Assembly (NCBI RefSeq): GCF_002013465.1
Contig: NZ_MAFC01000020.1
Span: forward strand, 62,001-126,000
DNA: 64,000 nt
Reading direction: 5' to 3'
DNA from: Mycobacterium sp. D16R12
Lineage (GTDB): Bacteria; Actinomycetota; Actinomycetes; Mycobacteriales; Mycobacteriaceae
Position numbers and translations under genes: made by a program. A model generated the notes under the pieces. It was not told where the DNA came from, did not search any database, and saw only the letters and a list, made by a program, of their open reading frames with translations. Of the stretch, positions 8,151 to 16,548 are shown in pieces; position 1 is the first letter of the stretch, and each line of letters opens with the position of its first letter.

Positions 8151-9695
8151 TCAGTTCACGCAGGGAACACCACTGCTGCTGCCGACCACAGGCTTACCCG
8201 AATCCGGCGGCGCGTAGTCACCAGAGGACTCCGAGCTCGACAGGCCGGACATCGAACTCGCGGTGCCGCTGTCTTCAGCGCTCAAGACATCCGACGGCGC
8301 GGAGTACCCGTTGCCCAACATGACGCGAATTCGTCCGGGCGCCAACGTCGGATCCACATTGGGCTTCGCGTCGATACCCAACATGGTGGACATCGCCTTA
8401 GCGTCGGTATCGGCGCCTACGCCGTAATCGATGGTGGTGCTGGTCGATTCGCCGCTTTCCGGATCCCGCACGTCGCCTTTGATGTAACCGCGGCTAACCA
8501 GTGCCGACGAAATCGTCGACGCCAGACCAGACGTCGTGGTGGCGTTCACGACATCAACGGTGCTGGTGGGCGTCGCCGAGGTGGCCGCGGGTGCCGAATC
8601 TCCACCCGTGAACGCGGCGGCCACCTTGGCCCGGATCGCCACCGGATCAACGATGTTGACGTCCGCACCGTTGATGGTGTCGTATCGCACCACGGGCAGA
8701 GTCTGGAAGTTCAGATTGCCGTCCGCGATCTGCCCGATGCGCTGGAATTGCTTCTCGGTCCAGCCTTTTGACAACACGACATCCTTGTGAACAACGTTCA
8801 TCAGGCCGTTGAGCTTGGTGATGTCGGTGAGGGTGCCTGCGTTGCGCAGCTGCTGCATCACCGAGATCAGGAATGCCTGCTGGCGGTGCGTGCGATCGAG
8901 GTCGCCGTTCTCCAGCCCGTGGCGCTGACGCACGAACGCCAATGCCTGTGAGGCGTTGAGGGTTTGTTCTCCCGCCTGGAAGTTGGCACCGGAATAGCTG
9001 TCGTAGACGGCATTGTTCAGGCAGACGGTGACCCCGCCGAGCTCGGAGGCCAAGTCATAGAAGCCGACCAGATTGACCTCGGCGAAGTAGTCGATGGGCT
9101 GACCGGTCAGACGGTGGACGGCATTGAGGGTGGCACGGCGGCCCGCCTCGCGGCTCTGCTGCTCCAGCGTCGCCTGATCGGTGATGCCCTCGTTGACGAG
9201 CTTGTCCGCCTCATTGGCCTTGGTCAGGCCATAGGCTTCCTTGATCTTGATGTGCTTGTAGCCGGGTATGCCGTCGGCCGGGACCCAATCGTCGCGGGGG
9301 ATCGAGAATGCGGTGACCTTGTTGTCGGCGCCCACGTGCACGAGGATCAAGGTGTTGGTGTTGTAACCGCCCGCGTCCGAGTCGCCGGCGTGCAGCTGGT
9401 TCAAGACCGCCTTCGGCAGGTCGTTGCCGTCCTGATCTTTGCGGGAATCGAGGCCGATCAGCAGCATGTTCATGGAGCCGTCGCTCGACTTGCCGCCTTC
9501 AGCCTCCGCCCCCGACGTGGGGACGTGGCTGAACGCCTTGTAGAACACCTGCCAACCGGCGCCGGTTACCACCAGGCTGCCGCAGGCAAGCAGCGCGAAA
9601 ATGACCCGACCGGCCGCAGTTTTACTTACCGACCAGCGGTTATTCGACTTAGGTAGTGCGTGCTTCGGTCGGCTGCGACCATTGTCGCGGCTCAT
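8151..9695 (-). CDS. LytR-CpsA-Psr (LCP) family phosphotransferase
   Basis: A 514-residue protein with an N-terminal membrane segment (VIFALLACGSLVVTGAGW) followed by an LCP catalytic domain outside the membrane. Visible family motifs include NMLLIGLDSR, FSIPRDDWV, the GGVTVCLNNAV strand, and ALAFVRQRHGLENGDLDR, whose arginines bind the polyprenyl pyrophosphate. A C-terminal LytR_C-type domain and a Ser/Gly-rich tail follow. In mycobacteria LCP enzymes ligate arabinogalactan to peptidoglycan. Which of the several mycobacterial paralogues this corresponds to cannot be settled here. It does not belong to the M. tuberculosis radA-canB stretch as I recall it. Confidence 0.9.
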   Translation of the reverse strand: MSRDNGRSRPKHALPKSNNRWSVSKTAAGRVIFALLACGSLVVTGAGWQVFYKAFSHVPTSGAEAEGGKSSDGSMNMLLIGLDSRKDQDGNDLPKAVLNQLHAGDSDAGGYNTNTLILVHVGADNKVTAFSIPRDDWVPADGIPGYKHIKIKEAYGLTKANEADKLVNEGITDQATLEQQSREAGRRATLNAVHRLTGQPIDYFAEVNLVGFYDLASELGGVTVCLNNAVYDSYSGANFQAGEQTLNASQALAFVRQRHGLENGDLDRTHRQQAFLISVMQQLRNAGTLTDITKLNGLMNVVHKDVVLSKGWTEKQFQRIGQIADGNLNFQTLPVVRYDTINGADVNIVDPVAIRAKVAAAFTGGDSAPAATSATPTSTVDVVNATTTSGLASTISSALVSRGYIKGDVRDPESGESTSTTIDYGVGADTDAKAMSTMLGIDAKPNVDPTLAPGRIRVMLGNGYSAPSDVLSAEDSGTASSMSGLSSSESSGDYAPPDSGKPVVGSSSGVPCVN

Positions 9696-9846
9696 CGGTT
9701 ACTACCCCGATGTGGCAGCAACGTACACACCGAACTACCCATCCCTCCCCCAGAGAAATCTGCATTCGTTCTAATTGTCCCATCACAGACAGCAAGATGC
9801 CATGTGACGTTTGCCGAATAGGCTTTGACCTCGGGGTTTGAGGTCG

Positions 9847-10470
9847 TTACTCGCCAATATCGCCGACGTGGCCGTGCAGGACGATCCGTCCGTCGGCCAA
9901 TTTGTAGGTCAGATACACCAGGGCGAGCTTGTTGGCCTTGACGGCATCGGCCACCACCTGCGAGCGCTGCAGCAGCTTGATGCCGGTCTCCTCGACATGG
10001 CGGGCCTCGAACTCATCGATCCGGGTCAGCCCGTCCTTGCGGCCACCCAGGATCGACGGCATGACCCGCACCACCAGATCCCGGATGTATCCGCCGGGCA
10101 CCTCTCCGGTGTCCAGAGCCGCCACGGTGGCGCCCACCGCACCGCAGGAGTCATGGCCAAGGATCGCGATCAGCGGCACGCCCAGCACCGCGACCGCGTA
10201 CTCGATGGACCCCAGGACCGCCGAGTCGATCACCTGACCCGCGGTGCGCACGATGAACATGTCGCCCAGGCCCTGATCGAAAATGATCTCCGCAGCCACC
10301 CGGCTATCGGAGCAGCCGAACAGCAGCACATGGGGGTTCTGGCCACTGGCCAGCTCGGTACGACGCGCCACGCTCTGACTCGGATGCTGCGGAGAACCGC
10401 CAACGAAACGCTGGTTACCCTCTTTGAGTGCCTTCCAGGCGGACCTCGGATCAGCTGTCATACCCGTCAT
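9847..10470 (-). CDS. canB: Beta-class carbonic anhydrase
   Basis: 207 residues, the same length as M. tuberculosis CanB (Rv3588c). Zinc ligands and the catalytic dyad are present: CSDSR (Cys 53, Asp 55, Arg 57) and HDSCG (His 106, Cys 109). It interconverts CO2 and bicarbonate. ATG at 10470 was chosen because it gives the family length and aligns with AAWKALKEGN of the homologue; longer in-frame starts would run deep into mutY. The 5' end faces the 5' end of mutY, and the two coding regions overlap if the GTG start of mutY is right. Confidence 0.95.
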   Translation of the reverse strand: MTGMTADPRSAWKALKEGNQRFVGGSPQHPSQSVARRTELASGQNPHVLLFGCSDSRVAAEIIFDQGLGDMFIVRTAGQVIDSAVLGSIEYAVAVLGVPLIAILGHDSCGAVGATVAALDTGEVPGGYIRDLVVRVMPSILGGRKDGLTRIDEFEARHVEETGIKLLQRSQVVADAVKANKLALVYLTYKLADGRIVLHGHVGDIGE

Positions 10471-11330
10471 TGTGCCCTGACGAGCTTTTGGACTGGTTTG
10501 ACGTCGCCGAGCGGGACCTGCCATGGCGACACCCCGAGGCGACACCGTGGCACATCCTCATCAGCGAGGTGATGCTCCAGCAGACCCCCGTATCCCGGGT
10601 GGAACCAGTGTGGCGGGAATGGGTGGCACGTTGGCCGGTTCCTTCTGCGATGGCGAAAACGTCTGTCGCAGAGGTGTTACGGGCATGGGGAAAGCTTGGT
10701 TATCCGCGCCGGGCCATGCGGTTGCATGAGTGCGCGACGGTACTGGCCCGCGACTATGACGATCAGGTACCCGATGACGTCGAGGTATTGCTGACCCTTC
10801 CGGGTGTAGGTGCATACACGGCACGCGCCATTGCCTGCTTCGGGTACGGGCAGCGGGTTCCCGTGGTGGACACCAATGTTCGCCGCGTGATCGCGCGGGT
10901 GGTGCACGGTGTCGCGGACTCGACCCCCTCGGCACGGGACCTGCGGGACGCCGAGGCGCTGCTGCCCGTCGACAACGGAGCACGATTCTCGGCGGCGCTC
11001 ATGGAGTTGGGCGCCCTGGTGTGCACCGCGCGCACACCGCAGTGCCCGCTGTGTCCGCTCAGTTCGTGCGCGTGGCACGAGGCGGGATGCCCCGAATTGG
11101 ATGCGCCGGTGCGGCCGGTGCAGAAGTATGCCGGTACCGACCGTCAGGTACGTGGGCGACTGTTGGATGTATTGCGCGGCAGCAATATTCCTGTAACGCG
11201 TGCACAGCTCGACGAGGTGTGGCTCTCCGATATCCCCCAACGCGACCGCGCATTGGATTCACTGCTGGTCGATGGATTGGTGGAGCAGACCACGGACGGG
11301 CGCTTCGCGCTGGCCGGCGAGGGCGGTTAG
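10428..11330 (+). CDS. mutY: A/G-specific adenine DNA glycosylase MutY
   Basis: 300 residues. The helix-hairpin-helix glycosylase core is clear: LPWR near the N-terminus, EVMLQQTPVSRV with the catalytic glutamate, LPGVGAYTARAI as the HhH, and VVDTNVRR with the catalytic aspartate. A C-terminal [4Fe-4S] motif reads C-x6-C-x2-C-x4-C. It removes adenine mispaired with 8-oxoguanine. The GTG at 10428 gives a length close to the 304 residues of Rv3589 but overlaps canB by 43 bases; a TTG at 10470 is an alternative. The 3' end overlaps the convergent regulator gene by four bases. Confidence 0.95.
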   Translation: MPSRRTSDQLSYPSLCPDELLDWFDVAERDLPWRHPEATPWHILISEVMLQQTPVSRVEPVWREWVARWPVPSAMAKTSVAEVLRAWGKLGYPRRAMRLHECATVLARDYDDQVPDDVEVLLTLPGVGAYTARAIACFGYGQRVPVVDTNVRRVIARVVHGVADSTPSARDLRDAEALLPVDNGARFSAALMELGALVCTARTPQCPLCPLSSCAWHEAGCPELDAPVRPVQKYAGTDRQVRGRLLDVLRGSNIPVTRAQLDEVWLSDIPQRDRALDSLLVDGLVEQTTDGRFALAGEGG

Positions 11331-12283
11331 CCGAGAGCCACCGCGAAGGTCTTGCGGTAATCGGTCGGTGTAATGCCGACGCCGCGGCGAAAGTGATGGC
11401 GCAACAGGATCGCGGTGCCGAAACCGCTGCGCGCTGCGACGGTATCGATATCCAGATCCGTCTCTTCCAACAAACGCCGGGCCAGCAGCACCCGCTGGTC
11501 GACGATCCAGCGCATCGGCGTCACACCGGTCTGATCGGTGAACTTGCGGGCAAATGTGCGGGTCGACATGTGCACGCGCGCGGCAAGATCGGCCACCGTA
11601 TGCGTCTGTTCGATGTTTTCGATCAACCAATCAAAAAGTCCGCCAAAGCCGTTGGTTTCCACATCGGGCACTGGATGTGGGATGAATTGACGCTGGCCAC
11701 CCGCACGCTGCGGTGGCACCACCATGCGTCGTGCAATCTTGTTGGTGATCTCACTGCCCAGCTCGCGTCGCACCAGGTGCAGACAGGCATCAATGCCCGC
11801 GGCCGTCCCTGCACTGGTGATGAGGTCGCCGTCGTCGACGAACAAGACGTCGCGATCGACGGTCGCCGTCGGATGCCGGCGTGCCAACTCGTCGGTGTAC
11901 ATCCAATGCGTGGTGCAGCGGCGGCCGTCCAGCAGCCCCGCCGCGCCCGCGATGAAGACACCCGAGCACACGGTGAGCACGGTGGCTCCGCGATCGGCCG
12001 CCGCACGCACCGCCTCCAACGCCTCCGGTGGGTAGCCCTCGGTATACGTGCGCGCCGGCAGCGCCACCAGATCGGCGTCGACAAGCCCGTCGAGCCCGCG
12101 ATCGGGAATCAGCGACGCCCCGACCGTGGTCCGAAGCGGCACACCGGGCTCCACACCGCACACCCGGAAGTCGAAATTCGGAACACCGTCGCTGGTGCGG
12201 TCCAGCCCGAAGACCTCGCAGAGGACGCCGAACTCGAAAACAGCAACTCGATCGAGGACGAGGGTCGCCACCGAACGCAACAT
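11327..12283 (-). CDS. GlxA-family (AraC-type) transcriptional regulator
   Basis: 318 residues in two domains. The first ~190 form a DJ-1/PfpI-like domain with a nucleophile-elbow cysteine (VLTVCSGVFIAG). The C-terminal ~100 are a pair of AraC/XylS helix-turn-helix motifs (HTVADLAARVHMSTRTFARKF and a second HTH ending GITPTDYRKTF). Such proteins sense small metabolites and activate nearby catabolic genes, but no obvious target operon is adjacent. It sits between mutY and an Rv3591c-like hydrolase, an insertion relative to M. tuberculosis. Confidence 0.88.
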   Translation of the reverse strand: MLRSVATLVLDRVAVFEFGVLCEVFGLDRTSDGVPNFDFRVCGVEPGVPLRTTVGASLIPDRGLDGLVDADLVALPARTYTEGYPPEALEAVRAAADRGATVLTVCSGVFIAGAAGLLDGRRCTTHWMYTDELARRHPTATVDRDVLFVDDGDLITSAGTAAGIDACLHLVRRELGSEITNKIARRMVVPPQRAGGQRQFIPHPVPDVETNGFGGLFDWLIENIEQTHTVADLAARVHMSTRTFARKFTDQTGVTPMRWIVDQRVLLARRLLEETDLDIDTVAARSGFGTAILLRHHFRRGVGITPTDYRKTFAVALG

Positions 12284-12354
12284 GGCTGAATATTATCGAA
12301 GGCCGTCAATTCCGCCACTGTTGGCGCGATATTTATCAGAACAAAATTATTGCC

Positions 12355-12558
12355 ATGACCATCTTCGCCGCCATTCTCGTCCTGATCTCCCCATTCGCCC
12401 TGGCGATCGCACTGAGCTGGATCGCCCGCCGAAACAAAACCTTCCGAATCCACCTCGATCAGTTCCGGGTCGCAGCGCCGCTCGGCGGTACCTTCGCCGA
12501 TGACCGCGACCTGCAACGGCAGCTGCACGAAATGGAAGTAATCCACTCTCGGCGCTAG
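12355..12558 (+). CDS. Small single-pass membrane protein, uncharacterised
   Basis: 67 residues: an N-terminal hydrophobic helix (FAAILVLISPFALAIALSW), a basic stop-transfer segment (IARRNKTFRIH), and a charged C-terminal part. No recognisable family. The ATG begins right at the hydrophobic helix, which favours this start over the much longer open frame upstream that runs antisense to the GlxA-type gene. It ends four bases before the stop of the convergent hydrolase. The membrane topology argues for a real small gene, but there is no clear ribosome binding site. Confidence 0.6.
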   Translation: MTIFAAILVLISPFALAIALSWIARRNKTFRIHLDQFRVAAPLGGTFADDRDLQRQLHEMEVIHSRR

Positions 12559-12562
12559 CGGA

Positions 12563-13354
12563 CTACCGAGCTCCCCGCGCGACAATGAAGTCCGTGACCG
12601 CAGACCGGTACCGCCCGGGAGCGTCGTCGTGGATCAGGTGCCCCGCCCCCTCGATCTTCAAATAGGTTGTTTGCCAACCCGTCTCAGCCATTTCACGCAT
12701 CTGCCCGGTCGGCGCCACCGTGACCGACGCCTCCAACAGGAGTGACGGACAACGCACGCCCCGCCACTGATCCCAGAATTCACGGACGCCCCATTCCGCA
12801 GCAGTGGCAATCCATTTATCGATCGGGCCATGTAATCGCCAGCCCTCGGGCACCTGGTCAAACGCCTCCAGAAAGTACTGTCCGGCAACGGATCCGAACC
12901 TATTGGTGACATCGGCCGCGGACGTGAAAACTTCTGGCCAGGAGTACAGCCAGGGTTCCCAGGGGCCAGTGGTCCCACCGACGAAATCGGGGGCCATATC
13001 CTCCACCACCAGAGCCGACACCAGCTCTGGATGCTCCGCCGCCAGGCACCACGAATGCAGTCCGCCCATGGAGTGGCCGATAAGCAGGGCCGGACCCTCA
13101 AGCGCACCCACCGCCTTCGCGAGGGCTTCGACATAGCGCTCTGTCGAAATCGGCTGGGAATCAATGACATCACGCCCCCGGTGCCACGGCGCGTCATAGG
13201 TGTATACCCGGCCCAGCTCCCGCAACCACGGCAACTGCCGCGACCAGGTGCTTCCGCGACCCATCAGACCGTGCACAAGGACGATCGATGGCGCCCCCGA
13301 GTCTTCCGGCAGACCGCCTTGGTCCAACAGACGGTCAGGGTCCATGTCAGTCAT
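12563..13354 (-). CDS. Alpha/beta hydrolase (Rv3591c-like)
   Basis: About 263 residues with the alpha/beta-hydrolase hallmarks: oxyanion loop LVHGLMGRG, nucleophile elbow LIGHSMGGLHS (Ser), and a C-terminal histidine in EGAGHLIHDD. The substrate is unknown. Position and strand match Rv3591c next to mhuD. ATG at 13354 is used; in-frame ATGs at 13357 and 13369 are close, and GGGG upstream could serve any of them. It is divergent from mhuD with 56 bases between the starts. Confidence 0.85.
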   Translation of the reverse strand: MTDMDPDRLLDQGGLPEDSGAPSIVLVHGLMGRGSTWSRQLPWLRELGRVYTYDAPWHRGRDVIDSQPISTERYVEALAKAVGALEGPALLIGHSMGGLHSWCLAAEHPELVSALVVEDMAPDFVGGTTGPWEPWLYSWPEVFTSAADVTNRFGSVAGQYFLEAFDQVPEGWRLHGPIDKWIATAAEWGVREFWDQWRGVRCPSLLLEASVTVAPTGQMREMAETGWQTTYLKIEGAGHLIHDDAPGRYRSAVTDFIVARGAR

Positions 13355-13410
13355 CATCGCCCCAATCATCGCCCCGAATCCGGCGCGAGCCCGCACGGTA
13401 GCCTGAACCC

Positions 13411-13728
13411 ATGTCCGTGGTGAAGATCAACGCAATCGAGATCCCCGAGGGTGCAGGTCCGGAGCTGGAGAAGCGGTTCGCTCACCGCGCCGGAGCAGTC
13501 GAGAACCAGCCAGGATTCCTGGGCTTTCAGCTGCTGCGCCCCGTCAAGGGAGAAGACCGCTACTTCGTGGTCACCCAGTGGGAGTCCGAGGAGGCCTTCC
13601 AGGCCTGGGCCACCGGTCCGGCGGTCGAAGCACATTCCGGCCAGCAGGCCAAGCCCGTGGCCAAGGGCGCCCATCTGCTGGAGTTCGAGGTTGTGCTCGA
13701 CGTGACCGGGGCCGCCACCAAGGCGTGA
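13411..13728 (+). CDS. mhuD: Heme-degrading monooxygenase MhuD
   Basis: 105 residues, the same length as M. tuberculosis MhuD (Rv3592), with very high similarity as I recall it (VVKINAIE, FLGFQLLRPVKGE, LLEFEVVLDV). The key heme-site residues are in place: Asn 7, Trp 66 and His 75. MhuD opens heme to mycobilin and releases iron without CO, letting the cell use host heme iron. The stop codon overlaps the GTG start of lpqF (GTGA), so the two are translationally coupled. Confidence 0.96.
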   Translation: MSVVKINAIEIPEGAGPELEKRFAHRAGAVENQPGFLGFQLLRPVKGEDRYFVVTQWESEEAFQAWATGPAVEAHSGQQAKPVAKGAHLLEFEVVLDVTGAATKA

Positions 13729-15065
13729 ATAGCAGTTTGCTGCGCGCGCGCATGACGCGCGCCGTTTCGGTGTGCACGGTGGCAGTGGTGGCCCTCTCGG
13801 TGGGCAGCACCGCGGGGTGTGGCATCAAGCTACGGCAGGTGCCGCATGGTGACGTGGATACCAGCACGCCTCCGGGCCTGCGCTCACAACAGCTGATCGA
13901 CATGTTGAACTCCAACTGGCCGATCGGAAAGCAGGGTGTGGCCACCCTTGCCGCCGCCAACAAGGTCGACGACTACACCGAGATCATGACCAAGCTGTGG
14001 GTCGATCGCCCATACAAGGTGAGCTCTGTGGATCTGGCGGCCAACAGCTCCACCGTCCACCTGATCGCTCCGTATGGCGCCAATGTGGACATCGGGCTGC
14101 GCACCAACACCAAGGGCGATGTCGACAGGCTGGTGCCGTATCAGCAGCCCCCGACCATCGCCGACTGGTCCGACGTCGACACCGCGTTGTCGGCATCTGG
14201 CGGCCGGTACTCATACCGGGCGTCCAAGATCGTCAATGGCCAGTGCGAGCAAGTTGCCGGAACCAACACGTCCGTATCCATGCCGCTGGCTTCGGTTTTC
14301 AAGCTCTACGTGCTCTTGGCCACCGGCACCGCCATCAACGCGGGCACCCTCACCTGGGATGACCAGCTCACCGTCACCGATCGCGGCAAGGCGCTCGGAA
14401 GCTCGATGGACAAGCTCCCGACGGGCTCCACGGTGTCGGTACGCACCGCCGCCCAAAAGATGATCTCGGTGAGCGACAACATGGGTACCGACATGCTGAT
14501 CAACCGCGTCGGTCGGCAGGCGATCGAGAAGGCCCTTGCCGACGGAGGGCACCATGACCCGGCATCGATGACCCCCTTCCCCACCATGCATGAGCTGTTC
14601 AACATCGGGTGGGGAGTGCCCGACGTCCGCCAGCAATGGAAGGACGCCACCACACCCGCCCAGCGCGGGCAGATGCTCGCCGAAGCGGACACCCACGACT
14701 ACAAACTGGATCCGGACCGGACCACCACGCCCGCATCGAAATTCGGCATCGAGTGGTACGGCAGCGCCGAGGACATCTGCCGGGTCCATGCGGCTCTGCA
14801 GAAGGTCGCCGTCGGCCCTGCGGCTCCGATTCGTAGCATCCTGTCAGCCGAGCCCGGTATCGATCTGCACAGCGAAAATTGGCGCTACATCGCCGCCAAG
14901 GGCGGCAACCTGCCCGGCGACCTGACATTCAGCTGGTACGCCGAGGACCGCAACCGTCAGCCGTATGTGGTGAGCTTCCAACTGAATTGGGATCGCGCGT
15001 TCGGCCCCGGCGCGGCCGGCTGGGTCATCGGCCTGGCCAAGGGCGTCTTCAAGAAGCTGGGATGA
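13725..15065 (+). CDS. lpqF: LpqF-like lipoprotein with class A beta-lactamase fold
   Basis: 446 residues. The N-terminal signal has a lipobox ending STAGC (Cys 32). The C-terminal half carries serine beta-lactamase/transpeptidase motifs: SVFK (Ser 190, Lys 193), SDN (250-252), and KGG (from 392). Synteny with mhuD matches Rv3593. GTG at 13725 is preferred because it overlaps the mhuD stop; ATG at 13752 would still leave a signal peptide. It may act on cell-wall peptides or be a beta-lactamase relative; the exact activity is unknown. A GC-rich repeat begins inside its stop codon. Confidence 0.88.
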   Translation: MNSSLLRARMTRAVSVCTVAVVALSVGSTAGCGIKLRQVPHGDVDTSTPPGLRSQQLIDMLNSNWPIGKQGVATLAAANKVDDYTEIMTKLWVDRPYKVSSVDLAANSSTVHLIAPYGANVDIGLRTNTKGDVDRLVPYQQPPTIADWSDVDTALSASGGRYSYRASKIVNGQCEQVAGTNTSVSMPLASVFKLYVLLATGTAINAGTLTWDDQLTVTDRGKALGSSMDKLPTGSTVSVRTAAQKMISVSDNMGTDMLINRVGRQAIEKALADGGHHDPASMTPFPTMHELFNIGWGVPDVRQQWKDATTPAQRGQMLAEADTHDYKLDPDRTTTPASKFGIEWYGSAEDICRVHAALQKVAVGPAAPIRSILSAEPGIDLHSENWRYIAAKGGNLPGDLTFSWYAEDRNRQPYVVSFQLNWDRAFGPGAAGWVIGLAKGVFKKLG

Positions 15066-15150
15066 GCGCCCGCGCGAAGACCATCAAACTGGGATGAGCG
15101 CCCGCGCAGAAATTCCCTTGAGCCCCCGCGCGGACGCCATCACATTCGGC
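15061..15150 (+). repeat. Degenerate tandem GC-rich repeat after lpqF
   Basis: Three units start at about 15062, 15094 and 15118. The first carries GCGCCCGCGCGAAGACC; the second and third are degenerate. The first two are 32 bases apart. The array fills most of the gap between lpqF and cbtA. The first unit begins with the ATGA that contains the lpqF stop codon. The same unit recurs at 42494 and 48171. Confidence 0.7.
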
Positions 15151-15153
15151 TAG

Positions 15154-15960
15154 CTAGCCGGTAACGGACGCCTTGGCACTGACGGGCTTACGCCCGATCA
15201 CCGTCGCGAACCCGATACCGATCGTCACCCAGATAATGGCCTGCGCGATGAACGAGTACAGCCGGAACAGATACAGGTCCTGAGCCGGGAAGCTCGGGAA
15301 CACGATGGTCCCGGCCGCGTCCAACAACGGCCCCGGCGTCTCCGCAATGTTGGGCAAGACCAACATGACGAGCACCGTCACGATGATGTACGCCTTGCCC
15401 GCGATGATGTTCGCTGTCCAGTTCCCGTAACGGTCCGCCAGTCTGCGGCTCAGCCAGATCGCCGCAACCAACGCGGCTATCGAGATCACGACCATCAACA
15501 GGTACAGGCCGGTTCGTTCCTTGATCGTCTCTTCAGCGCTCGCCGCGGGTGGATTGGGTGGGTACTTCAGGAAGGGCGTCACATAGAGGGCGAGGAACAT
15601 ACCGCCGGAGACCAACAGCGCCAGATTTCGCGCCGCCAGGTTGCCCAACCGACCGATAGCCACCGTGTAGACCACTGCGAACAGTGCGCCCATCGCCAGC
15701 CCGAACAGCAGCATCCCAAAGAACAAACCGACGTTCTCCTGCACGGTGCGGGTGAACAGCTCGGCACCCTCATGGCCGTGTTGATGCATGCCCGAGGCCT
15801 CGTCGAGTGCGTGCTGTGCCTCGCCGCGGCCCTCCTCGTATCCGATCGCCCTGTTGATTATCGGTTCGACCGCAATTCGGCCGAACACGAATGCCAGTGC
15901 GCCACCAAGGGCTCCGAAACCCAGGGCACGCAAAATGATCGACGCTATTGACTTATTCAT
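15154..15960 (-). CDS. cbtA: Cobalt transporter subunit CbtA
   Basis: 268 residues with about five membrane helices (for example LGFGALGGALAFVFG, GMLLFGLAMGALFAVVYTV, LYLLMVVISIAALVAAIW) and a metal-binding-like HQHGHEG motif after the first helix. This matches the CbtA family, predicted cobalt importers usually under B12 riboswitch control. It is encoded directly after cbtB with a 15-bp gap, and the pair lies behind a minus-strand cobalamin riboswitch. Cobalt supply for corrin synthesis is the likely role; this is inferred from family and context. Confidence 0.9.
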   Translation of the reverse strand: MNKSIASIILRALGFGALGGALAFVFGRIAVEPIINRAIGYEEGRGEAQHALDEASGMHQHGHEGAELFTRTVQENVGLFFGMLLFGLAMGALFAVVYTVAIGRLGNLAARNLALLVSGGMFLALYVTPFLKYPPNPPAASAEETIKERTGLYLLMVVISIAALVAAIWLSRRLADRYGNWTANIIAGKAYIIVTVLVMLVLPNIAETPGPLLDAAGTIVFPSFPAQDLYLFRLYSFIAQAIIWVTIGIGFATVIGRKPVSAKASVTG

Positions 15961-15975
15961 TGAATGTGGTCCGCC

Positions 15976-16182
15976 TCAGTGGCAGGGGAAGCCGAGGAAG
16001 TGGCGGGCATCGTGCACGAACTCATGAACGTGCATATCGCTGCCGAAGACGGATACGGCGCCCTGATCGACGCCGACGAAATAATAAGTCAGCAGCGCAA
16101 GGAACGCGGTGATGCTTAGCCACAGCGCTGCCTGGGATAAAGACACCGCAACCGGATGGCCGGCGGACGTTGTGTGTGCCAT
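15976..16182 (-). CDS. cbtB: Cobalt transporter subunit CbtB
   Basis: 68 residues: one transmembrane helix (AALWLSITAFLALLTYYFVG) followed by a His-rich tail (DMHVHEFVHDARH...CH), the classic CbtB pattern. GGAG lies at the expected distance before the ATG. It is the first gene of the cbtBA operon, whose leader contains a cobalamin riboswitch. The histidines probably bind incoming Co2+ at the membrane surface. Confidence 0.92.
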   Translation of the reverse strand: MAHTTSAGHPVAVSLSQAALWLSITAFLALLTYYFVGVDQGAVSVFGSDMHVHEFVHDARHFLGFPCH

Positions 16183-16199
16183 GTTGCTCCTTCTCGGAA

Positions 16200-16302
16200 T
16201 ACCGCGTCCCGATTTGTTCTTCTCGACGGCGGGGTCTGACTCTCACAGTGGCGCGACCGTCCTGGGATTGCACCAGGTTCCCGACCTGTCGAAGGACGAA
16301 CT
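16200..16302 (-). promoter_or_regulatory. Cobalamin riboswitch upstream of cbtBA
   Basis: On the minus strand the sequence shows GGGAACCTGGTGCAATCCCA followed by GGACGGTCGCGCCACTGTGA, the conserved core of cobalamin riboswitches, and then GAGTCAGACC. Terminal segments TTCGAC and GTCGAG can form the closing stem. It is compact and lacks the long peripheral arms of the plus-strand element, so it looks like a short class. It ends about 18 bases before the cbtB ATG, consistent with control of translation initiation. Confidence 0.85.
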
Positions 16303-16362
16303 GAGCTTAGTCGACGCGGCTGGGCCGCGCGTTCGAGTGATAGTTTTGGCCTTGCATTGGTT

Positions 16363-16548
16363 TCTCCGAAAGCACCGGGAAAGTGCTTTCGGAGATCGCA
16401 AGAGGGAATCCGGTGTGAATCCGGAGCTGCCCCGCAGCGGTATGTGGAAACGACAGCGGCGCCGAAAGCACTGGGTTAACCCCGGGAAGCAGCCGCCAGT
16501 AGGTGAGGCTCACAGAAGCCTCGTGTTCACGAGTCCGAAGACCTGCCA
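16363..16548 (+). promoter_or_regulatory. Cobalamin riboswitch upstream of the BtuCDF-like operon
   Basis: Conserved elements occur in the right order: GAGGGAATCCGGTGTGAATC, GAGCTGCCCCGCAGCGGTA, GGGAAGC, and the B12 box GAGTCCGAAGACCTGCC at 16531-16547. A perfect 13-bp hairpin at 16363-16395 precedes the core. Its right arm could alternatively pair with a second CCGAAAGCAC copy at 16462-16471. A small hairpin (GCACC/GGTGC, 16557-16570) follows. The ABC permease start is 120 bases downstream. Confidence 0.93.

Noticed and set aside
11021..12289. 422-codon plus-strand frame opposite the GlxA-type regulator
   Set aside because: Shadow frame; the minus strand has clear DJ-1 and AraC HTH motifs.
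15062..15097. Possible 11-residue peptide MSARAKTIKLG after lpqF
   Set aside because: It is simply the repeat unit read in frame; the same unit occurs elsewhere without a ribosome binding site or conserved frame end.
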